The notes: a model not told the origin generated them from the letters alone. A stretch of 46,232 nucleotides of DNA from JAPXRI01 sp033813635 (GCA_033813635.1 JAPXRI010000020.1:1-46232), one strand, 5' to 3'. Numbered from the stretch's first letter, positions 16,481-24,193 are shown. Numbers and translations are program-made.

Positions 16481-16562
16481 GGGAAAACGCCCGCGGGAGC
16501 GCGCGGCGCCCGCGAAAAAAGATAAAGCTCATCCGGGCCTCGGGGCTTCAAGCCTCAGGCCT
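16481..16562 (-). promoter_or_regulatory. Hairpins between the leader peptide and the symporter gene
   Basis: Two GC-rich hairpins lie in the operon leader RNA. The first, from 16562 to 16534, pairs GGCCTGAGGC with GCCCCGAGGCC around a TTGAA loop (one bulge, one mismatch); a T-rich run TTTATCTTTTTT follows 8-9 bases later. The second, 16514-16485, can fold in two alternative ways (CGCGGG with CCCGCG, or CGCCGCG with CGCGGGCG) and is followed by TTTT. Two mutually exclusive folds before the first gene fit a transcription attenuator. The U tract is short, so termination strength is uncertain. Confidence 0.5.
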
Positions 16563-16608
16563 TAAAAATAAAAAACAGCCCGATCGATTGCGACGCATAA
16601 AAAGCGCG

Positions 16609-16644
16609 TCACAGCCAAACGGCCGCGTGAAAATAGGCAAACAT
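16609..16644 (-). CDS. Aromatic-rich 11-residue leader peptide of the arylpyruvate operon
   Basis: The minus strand from ATG 16644 encodes MFAYFHAAVWL then TGA (16609-16611). Five of eleven residues are aromatic or histidine (F, Y, F, H, W), and the tryptophan is next to last. The ribosome site AAGGA lies ten bases upstream. A 7-bp hairpin (GTGACGC with GCGTCGC) covers the stop codon, and further hairpins follow before the symporter. It is about 90 bases downstream of a good promoter and 155 bases before the first gene of an operon that degrades aromatic amino-acid products. By analogy with TnaC and with trp/phe leader peptides it could sense Trp/Phe/Tyr supply. Sequence is certain; translation and function are inferred. 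Confidence 0.6.
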   Translation of the reverse strand: MFAYFHAAVWL

Positions 16645-16741
16645 ATCCCTACCGTCCTTCCGTCCTAAAATTTTCGCCAAAGAAAGCTGCCGTCCTACAA
16701 AACCGGAACAACGCGTCCCGGTGATCCTAAAATGCCTGATT

Positions 16742-16770
16742 ATTATACCATTCCGTGCGCAAAAAGTAAA
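16742..16770 (-). promoter_or_regulatory. SigA-type promoter of the arylpyruvate operon
   Basis: TTTACT (16765-16770), 17-base spacer, TATAAT (16742-16747) with TGG before it, reading leftward. Transcription would start near 16735 and give a leader of about 280 bases before the symporter. The leader also contains three AGGACGG copies and a CCGGGA/TTCCGG hairpin. This accounts for the gene-free interval 16455-16836, together with the leader peptide, the hairpins and the HtrA terminator. Confidence 0.75.
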
Positions 16771-16782
16771 GGGATTTTGGCG

Positions 16783-16809
16783 AAAAAAGGCTCCGGCCTG
16801 CGCCGAAGC
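16783..16809 (-). terminator. Intrinsic terminator after the HtrA gene
   Basis: An 8-bp stem (16802-16809 with 16790-16797) followed on the minus strand by TTTTTT (16783-16788). It separates the HtrA transcript from the operon promoter just beyond it. Confidence 0.85.
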
Positions 16810-16836
16810 TCTTTTCGATTGATTAGATTGGTTTTT

Positions 16837-18186
16837 TCAGCCGTACCGCCTCTGATCCATCAGCGTGACGGTTATCTCGATGTATGTCCCGGGGTAGAAG
16901 TCGTTGAAGTTCGTATCCCGGTAGATTTTTAGAACGATTTTGTCGCCGGCGCTGTGGCTGTCCATTATGGTGTTGAACGCGGTCAGGTCGGCCAGGGTCA
17001 CTCCGTCTATCGCCGTGATCACGTCCCCCTTTGAAAGGCCGCTCAAGTAGGCGTCGCTCTGCTCGTTCACATAGGTGACCAGGAGGCCGACGGGCACGTT
17101 GTAGGCCAGGGCGCCTGTCTGGTTGAGGAAGATGCCGTTTATGCCCAGCGTCGGCTTGCCGGAGACATAGCCGTTGACAAGCAGCGCCTCGATGATCGGC
17201 TTGGCTGTGTTCATCGGAATCGCGAAGCCCAGCCCCTCGTACTCCTCGCCGATCTTCGCGGAGACAATGCCGATGATCTGGCCGTATTTGTTGATCAGCG
17301 GCCCGCCGGAGTTGCCGAAATTGACCGAGGCGTCGGTCTGGATCAGCGTCATCGAACGGTTGTTGATCACGATGTCCCGGCGTATCGCGGAGATGATGCC
17401 GGCGGTCGCCGTGCCCTTAAGGCTCAGGTCGTAAGGGGTGCCTATCGCCACGGCCAGGTCGCCCACGTCGATGGCGTCGGAATTGCCGAACACCGCCTTG
17501 GTCAGCGTCTGCCCGGTGGCGTCAACCTTGATCACCGCCAGGTCCGAGCTCTCGTCAAGCCCCTGAATCGCCGCGTTGAGGCGGGCGCCGGAGTTTAAAA
17601 CCACGATGATCGACGTCATATCCGCGACCACATGGTAGTTTGTGACGATGTAGCCGACGCCGCCCTCCACGTCCAGGATGATGCCGGAGGCGAGCCCGGA
17701 CTTGTACTGGTTCTGGACGAGAATGCTGACGACTGAGGGGGTGACCTTTTCGGCTATCTCGGAGACGGTCAGCTCGCCGGTGTCCTCCACGGTCTCCGTC
17801 TGGACGGGCGGGTCTTTAATATCTATTTTATTGTTGTCGGTCTCGGCCGGGTCCGCGCCGCCGGTTTCGGCGGCGAAGGGGTTGGAGTCCTCGGGGCCCC
17901 GGCCGAGGAGCAGCGAGAGCTTTCCGTCGCTGGTGGTGATAACCGCGCTCTTGGAAATGATCAGCACCGCAGCCGTGACCACCACTGCCACCAGCGTGAG
18001 GGCGATCACTGAGAGTGTCGCCACCTCCCTGTTTCTATTCGGGTGGCAGATGTTGATGCAGATTTCCGGCGCGGGCTCGGGGGGCGCCTGTTCCGGTCTG
18101 CCGGAGACCTCCAAAAGGTCATAATCCGGAACCACCGGCAGGTACTCCTGCGGCTGTGTTGAACGATTATCGTTTTCGCTTGACAT
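16837..18186 (-). CDS. htrA: Membrane-anchored HtrA/DegP-type serine protease with PDZ domain
   Basis: A 449-residue envelope quality-control protease. A cytoplasmic Pro-rich N-terminus (1-54) is followed by one membrane helix (about 56-78), an acidic linker (95-135), a trypsin-like domain with the triad H185 (TNYHVV), D215 (ESSDLAVIK) and S293 (FGNSGGPL), and a C-terminal PDZ domain (about 345-445, with SGLSKGDVITAIDG). The protease domain faces outside. It lies directly downstream of a response regulator and sensor kinase on the same strand, an arrangement that recalls CssRS control of HtrA in Bacillus. A terminator follows the gene. Confidence 0.93.
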   Translation of the reverse strand: MSSENDNRSTQPQEYLPVVPDYDLLEVSGRPEQAPPEPAPEICINICHPNRNREVATLSVIALTLVAVVVTAAVLIISKSAVITTSDGKLSLLLGRGPEDSNPFAAETGGADPAETDNNKIDIKDPPVQTETVEDTGELTVSEIAEKVTPSVVSILVQNQYKSGLASGIILDVEGGVGYIVTNYHVVADMTSIIVVLNSGARLNAAIQGLDESSDLAVIKVDATGQTLTKAVFGNSDAIDVGDLAVAIGTPYDLSLKGTATAGIISAIRRDIVINNRSMTLIQTDASVNFGNSGGPLINKYGQIIGIVSAKIGEEYEGLGFAIPMNTAKPIIEALLVNGYVSGKPTLGINGIFLNQTGALAYNVPVGLLVTYVNEQSDAYLSGLSKGDVITAIDGVTLADLTAFNTIMDSHSAGDKIVLKIYRDTNFNDFYPGTYIEITVTLMDQRRYG

Positions 18187-18277
18187 CCGAGACCATTCCC
18201 TTACAGATTTCCTACGCTATATGATACGTCAAAATGCGGCGGTCTTTTGTTATCGGATTGTAAAGAAATTTAAAATT

Positions 18278-19723
18278 TCAGTTCTTCAGCTCCGGGTGAT
18301 TCTGGAATTTCGAGGCCTCGAGGGTAAAGGTAAAGCGTATCCACTTTCCGTACTCGCTCTCGGCGAAGATCTCCTGCTTTAAGTTTTTCAGAATTGACTT
18401 GACTATATATAGGCCGAGGCCGGTGCTGTTCTTGTCCATGCCCCGGGAGCGGTCCGCCTTGTAGAACCTGTCGAAGATGTAGGGGATATCCTCCGGCTTT
18501 ACCCCCTTGCCGGTGTTGAACACCGTGACGTAGACCCGGTCGTTGCGCCTGGCGACGGTGACCGAGATCTTACCGCCCTCGTTGCCGTACTTCACCGCGT
18601 TGTCCACGAGGTTCGTGACCACCTGCGTCAGCGCGTCGGCGTCGCCGTTGACGAAGAGGCGGTCCTGGGGGAAGCTGATGTCCACGTTCATGTTTTTTGC
18701 CTCGATCGCCTGCTCCGCCCCCACGACCACGGAGCTTATCAGCGAGCAGATGTCGAGGCTGGTGATGTTCAAGTCCTGTTTGCCGGACTGGAGCCGCGTC
18801 GCCAGCAGCAGCTTGGCCACCATGCGGGAGAGCCTGTGGATTTCGCCGCTGACGATTTCAAGGTAGTCCGCCTCCTTGTCGCGGGGGATCGTGCCGTCGA
18901 GAATGCCGTCCACAAAGCCGCTGATGGTGGTCATCGGCGTTTTCAGCTCGTGGGAGACATTGGCGATGAATTCGCTGCGCAGGCTCTCCAGCTTTTCCAT
19001 CGAATCAGCCATATAGTTGAAGGATTTCGCCAGATCAGCGATCTCGTCGTTCCCGGTGACGGCGACGCGGGCGGAGAAATCGCCCATCGCGAAGCGCCTG
19101 GCGGCGACGGCCATGTCCTTGAGGGGCCGGGTGAACCGCTGGGAGATAAAGAAGATCATCGCGGAGGAGAGGGCGAGGATGAACATCGTAATCAGCATTA
19201 TGCCCTGGAGGAAGATGCTGAAGACCTGGACGATGCTGCTGGCCGGAGCCGACACGAAGACGGCGCCGCGGAAATTGCCCGCCGGGTCCACAATCGCCAC
19301 CGCCACGGTGACCAGCCTGTTGACGTAATACCCGCCGAGGGTGCCTATCTCCCGGTAGGTCTTGTTCTCCTTAAGCTCCCGGATAATCGGCTGCGAAACC
19401 GTCCCGCCGGAGGTGCCCGACGTGTATGAGTCCGCGAACAGCCTGATGACGCCGAATTCGTCGGCAACCATCGTGCGGGTGTTGTTTACCTCGGACTGGG
19501 ACTTGAGAACGCTTTTGAACGCGTTGGTGCTCAGGCTGTAATCCTGTGTTCTCCACACGTAAGCGAAGTACGACGAGGCGCGGGCGTCCCGCTCCAGGCT
19601 GTTGTACTTCTCGTTGATCGAGTACCTGTAGAGCTGGACCAGCAGCAGCGACGTGAAGATCACAATGCAGATCAGAATAGTCAGCGCGGAGATCAGAAAA
19701 TTCCGCAGCGCTATTTTACTCAT
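18278..19723 (-). CDS. Sensor histidine kinase
   Basis: A 481-residue membrane kinase. TM1 spans about residues 8-31, an extracellular sensor domain about 32-168, TM2 about 170-194, HAMP about 195-245, HisKA with NVSHELKTPMTT (phospho-acceptor H258), and an ATPase domain with NLVDNAVKYGNEG, GKGVKPEDIPYIFDRFYKAD and STGLGLYIVKSI. The sensor domain has a PAS/Cache-like look (VDPAGNFRGAVFVS). It follows the response regulator by 45 bases and precedes HtrA by 91. The signal is unknown; envelope stress is a guess from the neighbour. Confidence 0.94.
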   Translation of the reverse strand: MSKIALRNFLISALTILICIVIFTSLLLVQLYRYSINEKYNSLERDARASSYFAYVWRTQDYSLSTNAFKSVLKSQSEVNNTRTMVADEFGVIRLFADSYTSGTSGGTVSQPIIRELKENKTYREIGTLGGYYVNRLVTVAVAIVDPAGNFRGAVFVSAPASSIVQVFSIFLQGIMLITMFILALSSAMIFFISQRFTRPLKDMAVAARRFAMGDFSARVAVTGNDEIADLAKSFNYMADSMEKLESLRSEFIANVSHELKTPMTTISGFVDGILDGTIPRDKEADYLEIVSGEIHRLSRMVAKLLLATRLQSGKQDLNITSLDICSLISSVVVGAEQAIEAKNMNVDISFPQDRLFVNGDADALTQVVTNLVDNAVKYGNEGGKISVTVARRNDRVYVTVFNTGKGVKPEDIPYIFDRFYKADRSRGMDKNSTGLGLYIVKSILKNLKQEIFAESEYGKWIRFTFTLEASKFQNHPELKN

Positions 19724-19768
19724 ATAAAGGCTCCGTTTCTCCTATCTGCGCGTTTTAGGTGCGGGCAT

Positions 19769-20464
19769 TCAGGCCTTCTGCTCGAATTTGTAGCCGACGC
19801 CCCAGACCGTCTTCAGCGACCATTTGTCGCTGACCCCCTCCAGCTTTTCCCGGAGCCTTTTCACGTGGACGTCGACGGTGCGCGTTTCGCCGATATACTC
19901 AAAGCCCCAGACCTGATCCAAAAGCTGGTCGCGGGTGTAGACCTTGTTTGCGTTCTTCGCCAGGAAGAACAAAAGCTCGATCTCCTTCGGGGGGATGTCC
20001 ATCGGCACGCCCTTGACGGTGAGCTGGTAGGACTCCATGTCGATGATAAGGTTGTCCAGCTCGATGCGCCTCTCGTTCGCGCCGACGCCGGAATCCGGCA
20101 TATACCGCCGCATCACGGCGTGGATGCGGGCAATCACCTCGCGCATCTCGAAGGGCTTGATGATATAGTCGTCCGCCCCAAGCTCGAGGCCGGTGACCTT
20201 GTCGGTGGTCTCCCCGCGGGCGGTGATCATGATGATCGGGATTTTGGACTCTTTTCTTATGCTGTGGCAGACCTCCCAGCCGTCGATGCCGGGCATCATG
20301 ATGTCCAGAAGCACTATGTCGGGCTGGAAGGTGCGGAACTTTACAAGGGCTTCGCTGCCGTTTTTCGCGGTCTCGACCTTGAAGCCCTCCTTGCTCATAT
20401 AGATTTTTAAAAGCTCCAGAATATTCGCGTCATCCTCGGCGATAAGCATTTTTTTGTTGTCCAT
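19769..20464 (-). CDS. OmpR/PhoB-type response regulator
   Basis: A 231-residue regulator with a receiver domain (acidic E10/D11/D12, phospho-acceptor D54 in VLLDIMMPG, conserved T in MITARGE, K in DYIIKPF) and a C-terminal winged helix (about 130-230; IPPKEIELLFFLAKNANKVYTRDQLLDQVWG and TRTVDVHVKRLREKL). It acts with the adjacent kinase. AAGGAG lies 11 bases before ATG 20464. Its operon includes HtrA. Confidence 0.95.
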   Translation of the reverse strand: MDNKKMLIAEDDANILELLKIYMSKEGFKVETAKNGSEALVKFRTFQPDIVLLDIMMPGIDGWEVCHSIRKESKIPIIMITARGETTDKVTGLELGADDYIIKPFEMREVIARIHAVMRRYMPDSGVGANERRIELDNLIIDMESYQLTVKGVPMDIPPKEIELLFFLAKNANKVYTRDQLLDQVWGFEYIGETRTVDVHVKRLREKLEGVSDKWSLKTVWGVGYKFEQKA

Positions 20465-20558
20465 AATATCAAAAACTCCTTTTTAGGATTTCTGCTTCGC
20501 GGGCTTTAAGACGATTATACGCTTTTTAAATTCGTAATTCGTTAATACAGTGTAAAGA

Positions 20559-20756
20559 TTAGCCCGCCGTCCCGCCGTCCCGGTTCACTTTTTTGACGCC
20601 TTTCTCCACCTTCTGCCGGGGCAGCAGCACCTCGTGCCCGCAGCCGCCGCACTTAATCCTGAAATCCATGCCGACGCGCAGAACGCGCCAGAGCTTCGAG
20701 CCGCAGGGGTGGGGCTTTTTCATTTCAATTGTGTCGCCTACGCGTATGTCCATCAT
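20559..20756 (-). CDS. DUF951 family small protein
   Basis: A 65-residue protein with the DUF951 pattern: VGDTIEMKKPHPCGSKLW followed by MDFRIKCGGCGHEVLLPR. The cysteines (HPCG and KCGGCG) could bind zinc. The family is common in Firmicutes and often lies near ribosome-associated or ParB/YchF genes; function unknown. ATGs at 20756 and 20753 are both possible. Confidence 0.9.
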   Translation of the reverse strand: MMDIRVGDTIEMKKPHPCGSKLWRVLRVGMDFRIKCGGCGHEVLLPRQKVEKGVKKVNRDGGTAG

Positions 20757-20866
20757 TTTGTCACCGTCCGATATTCCAGCTTAAAATTTCGAGCTTAAAG
20801 CGGTTATTCTATTCCCGGGGGAGAATAATATGAATGCTTTAATTTATGGCTAAGGGGAGTTTCTTT

Positions 20867-21256
20867 GTGAGAAGCATCGTCAGCGCGGAGTTTGACGGGA
20901 TAGACGACGCGGAGCTCGCGGCTGGGAGAGTCGCCGGGCAGGGCATCCAGATCTATAAAAGGCGCATCGAGGGGAGCAGAAAGCATGTGGACGAGGACGA
21001 GCCGCTGGCCGGGATCGACTCCTACGACGAGGCGGAATCCCTGGGGGCGGACAGCGTGATTCTCGGGAGCTACCCGATCAGCTTCGCGGCGCCGGACAGG
21101 TACGACTCGCCGGAGTTCTTTTACGGGAGAAAGCCGGACGTCTACGATAAAAACCCCAGGCTGGTTCTGGTCACGGACGCAGAAAGCGTCGCCGCTGTCC
21201 GGAGGATTCTGAGGAACGCCCACGGCAGGGAGATCCGGGACAAAATTATCCGCTGA
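20867..21256 (+). CDS. Unknown small soluble protein
   Basis: A protein of about 129 residues, not recognised. It begins MRSIVSAEFDGIDDAELAAGRVAGQG and ends with LVLVTDAESVAAVRRILRNAHGREI; both ends look like beta-alpha-beta segments, suggesting a small two-domain ferredoxin-like fold. I prefer GTG 20867, seven bases after AGGGGAG; an in-frame ATG at 20846 has no suitable site. A mini-ORF of seven codons (MNALIYG) starting at 20830 behind GGGGGAG ends inside that ribosome site and may couple translation. Confidence 0.65.
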   Translation: MRSIVSAEFDGIDDAELAAGRVAGQGIQIYKRRIEGSRKHVDEDEPLAGIDSYDEAESLGADSVILGSYPISFAAPDRYDSPEFFYGRKPDVYDKNPRLVLVTDAESVAAVRRILRNAHGREIRDKIIR

Positions 21257-21339
21257 AACAGCTAAAAAACCGTCACTTTTTCCGGAACGCGGCATATGAT
21301 ATCATTACATCAAAATTTTTTAAAAAGGCTGGTGTGATT

Positions 21340-21969
21340 ATGGATTGCCGCCGCTTTTGCGCGGAATGCGTTTCCGAGGCCGAGAGGGAGACGACTCATA
21401 TCAGGCTTTTGTCGTGGCTGATTCCGGGGGATGTGGTAGAGGGAGTCGTGTGCGGCGAGGACGGAAAAAATGTGTACGTGGACCTGGGCGGGGCGGAGAG
21501 CGCCGTTTTGCCGGCGGACAGAATCGCCCTGGCTCCTGAAGCCTGCCGCACCGGCCTTTTCAGAGCCGGGCAGCGGATTTACGCGGCGGTGCGACGGATA
21601 GACCGCCGGGAGAGGAGGGTTTACCTGACCCACCGGGAGCTCCTCGGTACCTTCGATGAGCTCTGCGCCGGGTTGAAGGAGGGGAACGCGCTTTCGGGCC
21701 TGAAGTGCGGCGGCCGGGTGCTGCTCTCTCCAAACCTCGCCGCCGCCGCGCGAAATCCGGAGGCCGCCCGGGACGGCCAGACGGTGAGCGCGCGCGTCGC
21801 GGGTATTTTTCCCGGTAGGGTGGAGGTACATATCACCGGCGCGGCGGACCGCGGCTTTGAGCTCCGTTTCCGATATTATATCACATCCGGAAGAATAAAA
21901 CACTGGGATTTCGGCAATCTCCCGGGATTTGCGCCCGCAGTGGAGTCCTTTTCCTGTATCGAAAACTAA
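21340..21969 (+). CDS. S1 RNA-binding domain protein
   Basis: A protein of about 209 residues. An S1 fold is visible at residues 28-75 (PGDVVEGVVCGEDGKNVYVDLGGAE, then SAVLPADRIA, then RAGQRIYAAVRRID), followed by a region with TVSARVAGIFPGRVEVHITGAAD. The S1 domain suggests RNA binding, perhaps a translation or RNA-stability accessory. ATG 21340 is preferred; a GTG at 21334 is also open. The stop codon lies inside a 24-bp tandem duplication. Confidence 0.75.
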   Translation: MDCRRFCAECVSEAERETTHIRLLSWLIPGDVVEGVVCGEDGKNVYVDLGGAESAVLPADRIALAPEACRTGLFRAGQRIYAAVRRIDRRERRVYLTHRELLGTFDELCAGLKEGNALSGLKCGGRVLLSPNLAAAARNPEAARDGQTVSARVAGIFPGRVEVHITGAADRGFELRFRYYITSGRIKHWDFGNLPGFAPAVESFSCIEN

Positions 21970-22002
21970 AAAAAGGACTGTATCGAAAACTAAAAAAAGG
22001 AC
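21955..22002. repeat. Perfect 24-bp tandem duplication
   Basis: Two identical 24-base units, 21955-21978 and 21979-22002, begin TGTATCGAAAACTAA and end AAAAAGGAC. The stop codon of the S1 protein is in the first copy, and the second copy duplicates the end of the coding region in the spacer. It looks like a recent slippage or duplication event. Confidence 0.9.
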
Positions 22003-22006
22003 GGGT

Positions 22007-22035
22007 TTGACGCCGGCCCGAAAAAATGCTATAAT
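22007..22035 (+). promoter_or_regulatory. SigA-type promoter for the uracil-DNA glycosylase
   Basis: TTGACG (22007-22012), 17-base spacer, TATAAT (22030-22035), about 52 bases before the start. Confidence 0.8.
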
Positions 22036-22087
22036 AAACAAATAATGCGGAAATACCGTAAAATCCGACGATGACGGAGCTGCATAT

Positions 22088-22660
22088 GTGCATATGAGGG
22101 ATTGGGAAGAACTTGAAAAGGCCTGTCGGAGCTGCAGCCGGTGCGAGCTCTGCAAAACCCGGAAAAACGTGGTGTTCGGGAGCGGCGACAGGCACGCGAA
22201 GCTGATGTTTGTGGGCGAGGGCCCCGGGGAGACGGAGGACGAGACCGGACTGCCCTTTGTGGGGCGGGCCGGGAAGCTGTTGGACGCGATGCTGGCCTCC
22301 GTCGGACTGGAGCGGAGCCGGGTTTACATAGCAAATATAGTAAAGTGCCGGCCGCCGCAGAACAGGGACCCGCTGCCGGAGGAGCGGGAGATGTGCTTCC
22401 CGTGGCTCGACAACCAGATCAGGCTGATCTCCCCGGCAGTCATTGTCTGCCTCGGCCGCATTGCGGCGATGCGCTTTATCAAGCCGGATTTTAAGATTAC
22501 CCAGGAACACGGGCTCTGGTTTGAGTACTTCGGCATAAAGACGATGGCGATCTACCACCCCGCGGCGCTGCTGCGCGACCCGTCCAAGCGGGGAGACACC
22601 TTCGAGGACCTGCGTAAGGTCGAGGACGAGCTCGCCGCCCTTTCCACCGCCGGAAAATAA
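22088..22660 (+). CDS. Uracil-DNA glycosylase, family 4 (Fe-S type)
   Basis: A 190-residue repair enzyme that removes uracil from DNA. Motif 1 is GEGPGETEDETGLPFVGRAG (about 45-64) and the later motif is IYHPAALLRDP. The iron-sulphur cysteines typical of family 4 lie in CRSCSRCELC near residues 13-22, with further cysteines at KCRPPQN and MCFPWL. Start is GTG 22088, eight bases after GGAG; ATG 22094 is in frame but too distant. A strong 17-bp hairpin follows downstream. Confidence 0.92.
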   Translation: MHMRDWEELEKACRSCSRCELCKTRKNVVFGSGDRHAKLMFVGEGPGETEDETGLPFVGRAGKLLDAMLASVGLERSRVYIANIVKCRPPQNRDPLPEEREMCFPWLDNQIRLISPAVIVCLGRIAAMRFIKPDFKITQEHGLWFEYFGIKTMAIYHPAALLRDPSKRGDTFEDLRKVEDELAALSTAGK

Positions 22661-22711
22661 CTCCGGGCTCCTTTCCCAAAAGACCCGGGTGAAAAACACA
22701 TAACACACTGA

Positions 22712-22748
22712 AAAGAGCTTTCCCGCTTGAAAAGCGGGAAAGCTCTTT
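22712..22748. terminator. Bidirectional 17-bp terminator hairpin
   Basis: A perfect inverted repeat, 22712-22728 with 22732-22748 and a GAA loop. It lies between the plus-strand glycosylase (stop 22660) and the minus-strand Asn-rich gene (stop 22750), and has T-rich arm ends on both strands. Confidence 0.9.
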
Positions 22749-22749
22749 G

Positions 22750-22935
22750 TCATTCGTTCCTGAATCTGCAGTTTTTGTCGTCGCAGTTATCGTCGCGGTT
22801 TTCGTTCCGATTTTCGTTGCGGTTTTCGCTGCGGTTATCGTTCCGATTTTCGTTGCGATTATCGTTCTTATTCTGAATATCCTGGCGATTCTGCTTGTTT
22901 CTGGCCTGATTTTTATCCCTGTTGTTTTTGTCCAT
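22750..22935 (-). CDS. Small Asn/Arg/Glu-repeat hydrophilic protein
   Basis: A 61-residue protein, MDKNNRDKNQARNKQNRQ onward, in which a four-residue unit N-(E/D)-N-R repeats about seven times between residues 23 and 48, ending with C-x4-C (DNCDDKNC). It is almost entirely polar and probably unstructured. Reality is supported by a strong GGAGGTG site six bases before ATG 22935, a TATAAT some 60 bases upstream, and the perfect terminator two bases after the stop. Short Asn-rich proteins of this kind occur in spore-forming Clostridia, but a spore role here is only a guess. Confidence 0.75.
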   Translation of the reverse strand: MDKNNRDKNQARNKQNRQDIQNKNDNRNENRNDNRSENRNENRNENRDDNCDDKNCRFRNE

Positions 22936-23037
22936 GGATTCACCTCCGCCTATAGCATACCCAGAATTGATAAATTATAGCAAATAAAACGCTGCCATTA
23001 TTTACCTTGAGCGTGCGCGGCGGGGTTTATTTTAGGT

Positions 23038-24162
23038 TTAGGCCAGGGCGGCGCGGACCTTTTTCAGAAGCTTCGGCACGTCCAGGTTCTGCGGGCATTT
23101 TTTAACGCACTGCCCGCACCCGGCGCAGGCCCAGGAGGCGTCCCCCTCCGACTCCGCGGACACGGCGAGCTTTGCGTAGCTCTCCCGGGCGAGGTCATTC
23201 AGGCCGTAGACGTTTTGCAGGTTATAAGCCCTGAAGATCTTCGGTATCTCGACGCCCTTCGGGCAGGGCAGGCAGTACTCGCAGCCGGTGCAGTAGAGCT
23301 CGGCAAACTTCTCGATTTCCTTGAGCATGCGGTTGACGTCTGCAAACTGTTTTTCGGTCATCGGCGTCTCGTCGGAGGCGACGGCGGCGTTGGCGAGGAG
23401 CATTTCCTCGGTCCGCATGCCCGACAGCGCGCAGGAGACGTATTTATTGCCCAGCACGAAGCGCAGAGCCAGCTCGGGGGTCGCGAGATTAGAGTCTTTG
23501 AGCACCTTTTCGGAGAGTGCCGAGGCTCCGCCGAGCCTTCCGCCCCCGACAGGCCCCATAATCACCACGCCCAGCCCCTTTTCCCAGGCGTTTTGTATAG
23601 CCTCCTCGTTTGATCGGTCGAGCAGGTTGTACTGGCACAGAACGGAGGAGAAGATCTCGCCACGCTCGATGATATGGGCCATCACCTCGGGCTTGTCGTG
23701 GAAGGAAAAGGAGATATGGCGGATCAGCCCCTCGTCGATCGCTTTGCGCGCCTCGTCCATCATTTTCTGGGGGAGGATCACGTTGTCGAAGATGTTTCCG
23801 TTGATGCCGTGGAAATGATAGACGTCGATGTAGTCGGTGTCCAGCCGGGATAGGGACTCCTCAAGCTTTTTCCTGAAATACTCCGTTTTGCAGGACTCGT
23901 TCAGGGGCAGCTTGGTGGACAGCATCACCTTGTCCCGGAACGGCTTGATCGCCTTGCCGACGGTGTACTGGGAGCGCTGGTTGCAGTAGCCGACGGCGGT
24001 GTCGAAGTAGTTGATGCCGAGCTCGTAGGCTTTGCGGAGCATCGGGATCGCCTTTTCCTCGTCCACGGTCTTCTGCCCGTCGACGTCGGTCTCGGGAAGC
24101 CTCATGCAGCCAAAGCCCAGGGCAGAAATGCTGCCTATTTTTCCGAATTTGCGGTATTGCAT
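23038..24162 (-). CDS. Aldo/keto reductase with C-terminal ferredoxin domain
   Basis: A 374-residue oxidoreductase. The TIM-barrel part (1-270) has the tetrad residues in INYFDTAVGY (Asp, Tyr), LSTKLP (Lys) and VYHFHG (His). The C-terminus carries two [4Fe-4S] sites, CTGCEYCLPCP (around 290) and CAGCGQCVKKCP (around 350), the layout of Clostridial ferredoxin-linked aldo/keto reductases. It lies 31 bases downstream of the beta-helix gene and is probably co-transcribed. Substrate unknown; a sugar aldehyde is possible given the neighbours. Confidence 0.92.
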   Translation of the reverse strand: MQYRKFGKIGSISALGFGCMRLPETDVDGQKTVDEEKAIPMLRKAYELGINYFDTAVGYCNQRSQYTVGKAIKPFRDKVMLSTKLPLNESCKTEYFRKKLEESLSRLDTDYIDVYHFHGINGNIFDNVILPQKMMDEARKAIDEGLIRHISFSFHDKPEVMAHIIERGEIFSSVLCQYNLLDRSNEEAIQNAWEKGLGVVIMGPVGGGRLGGASALSEKVLKDSNLATPELALRFVLGNKYVSCALSGMRTEEMLLANAAVASDETPMTEKQFADVNRMLKEIEKFAELYCTGCEYCLPCPKGVEIPKIFRAYNLQNVYGLNDLARESYAKLAVSAESEGDASWACAGCGQCVKKCPQNLDVPKLLKKVRAALA

Positions 24163-24193
24163 AAATAGATCCTGCCTTTCGTAAAATGCTTTT

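Noticed and set aside
16455..16836. T-box riboswitch ahead of the symporter
   Set aside because: No T-box sequence or tRNA-acceptor motif found in the leader; a short aromatic-rich ORF explains it better.
22747..22980. Hydrophobic 77-residue plus-strand ORF (possible small membrane protein)
   Set aside because: It is the antisense of the Asn-rich repeat gene; reverse reading of Asn/Arg repeats gives Val/Ile/Phe. It has no ribosome site.
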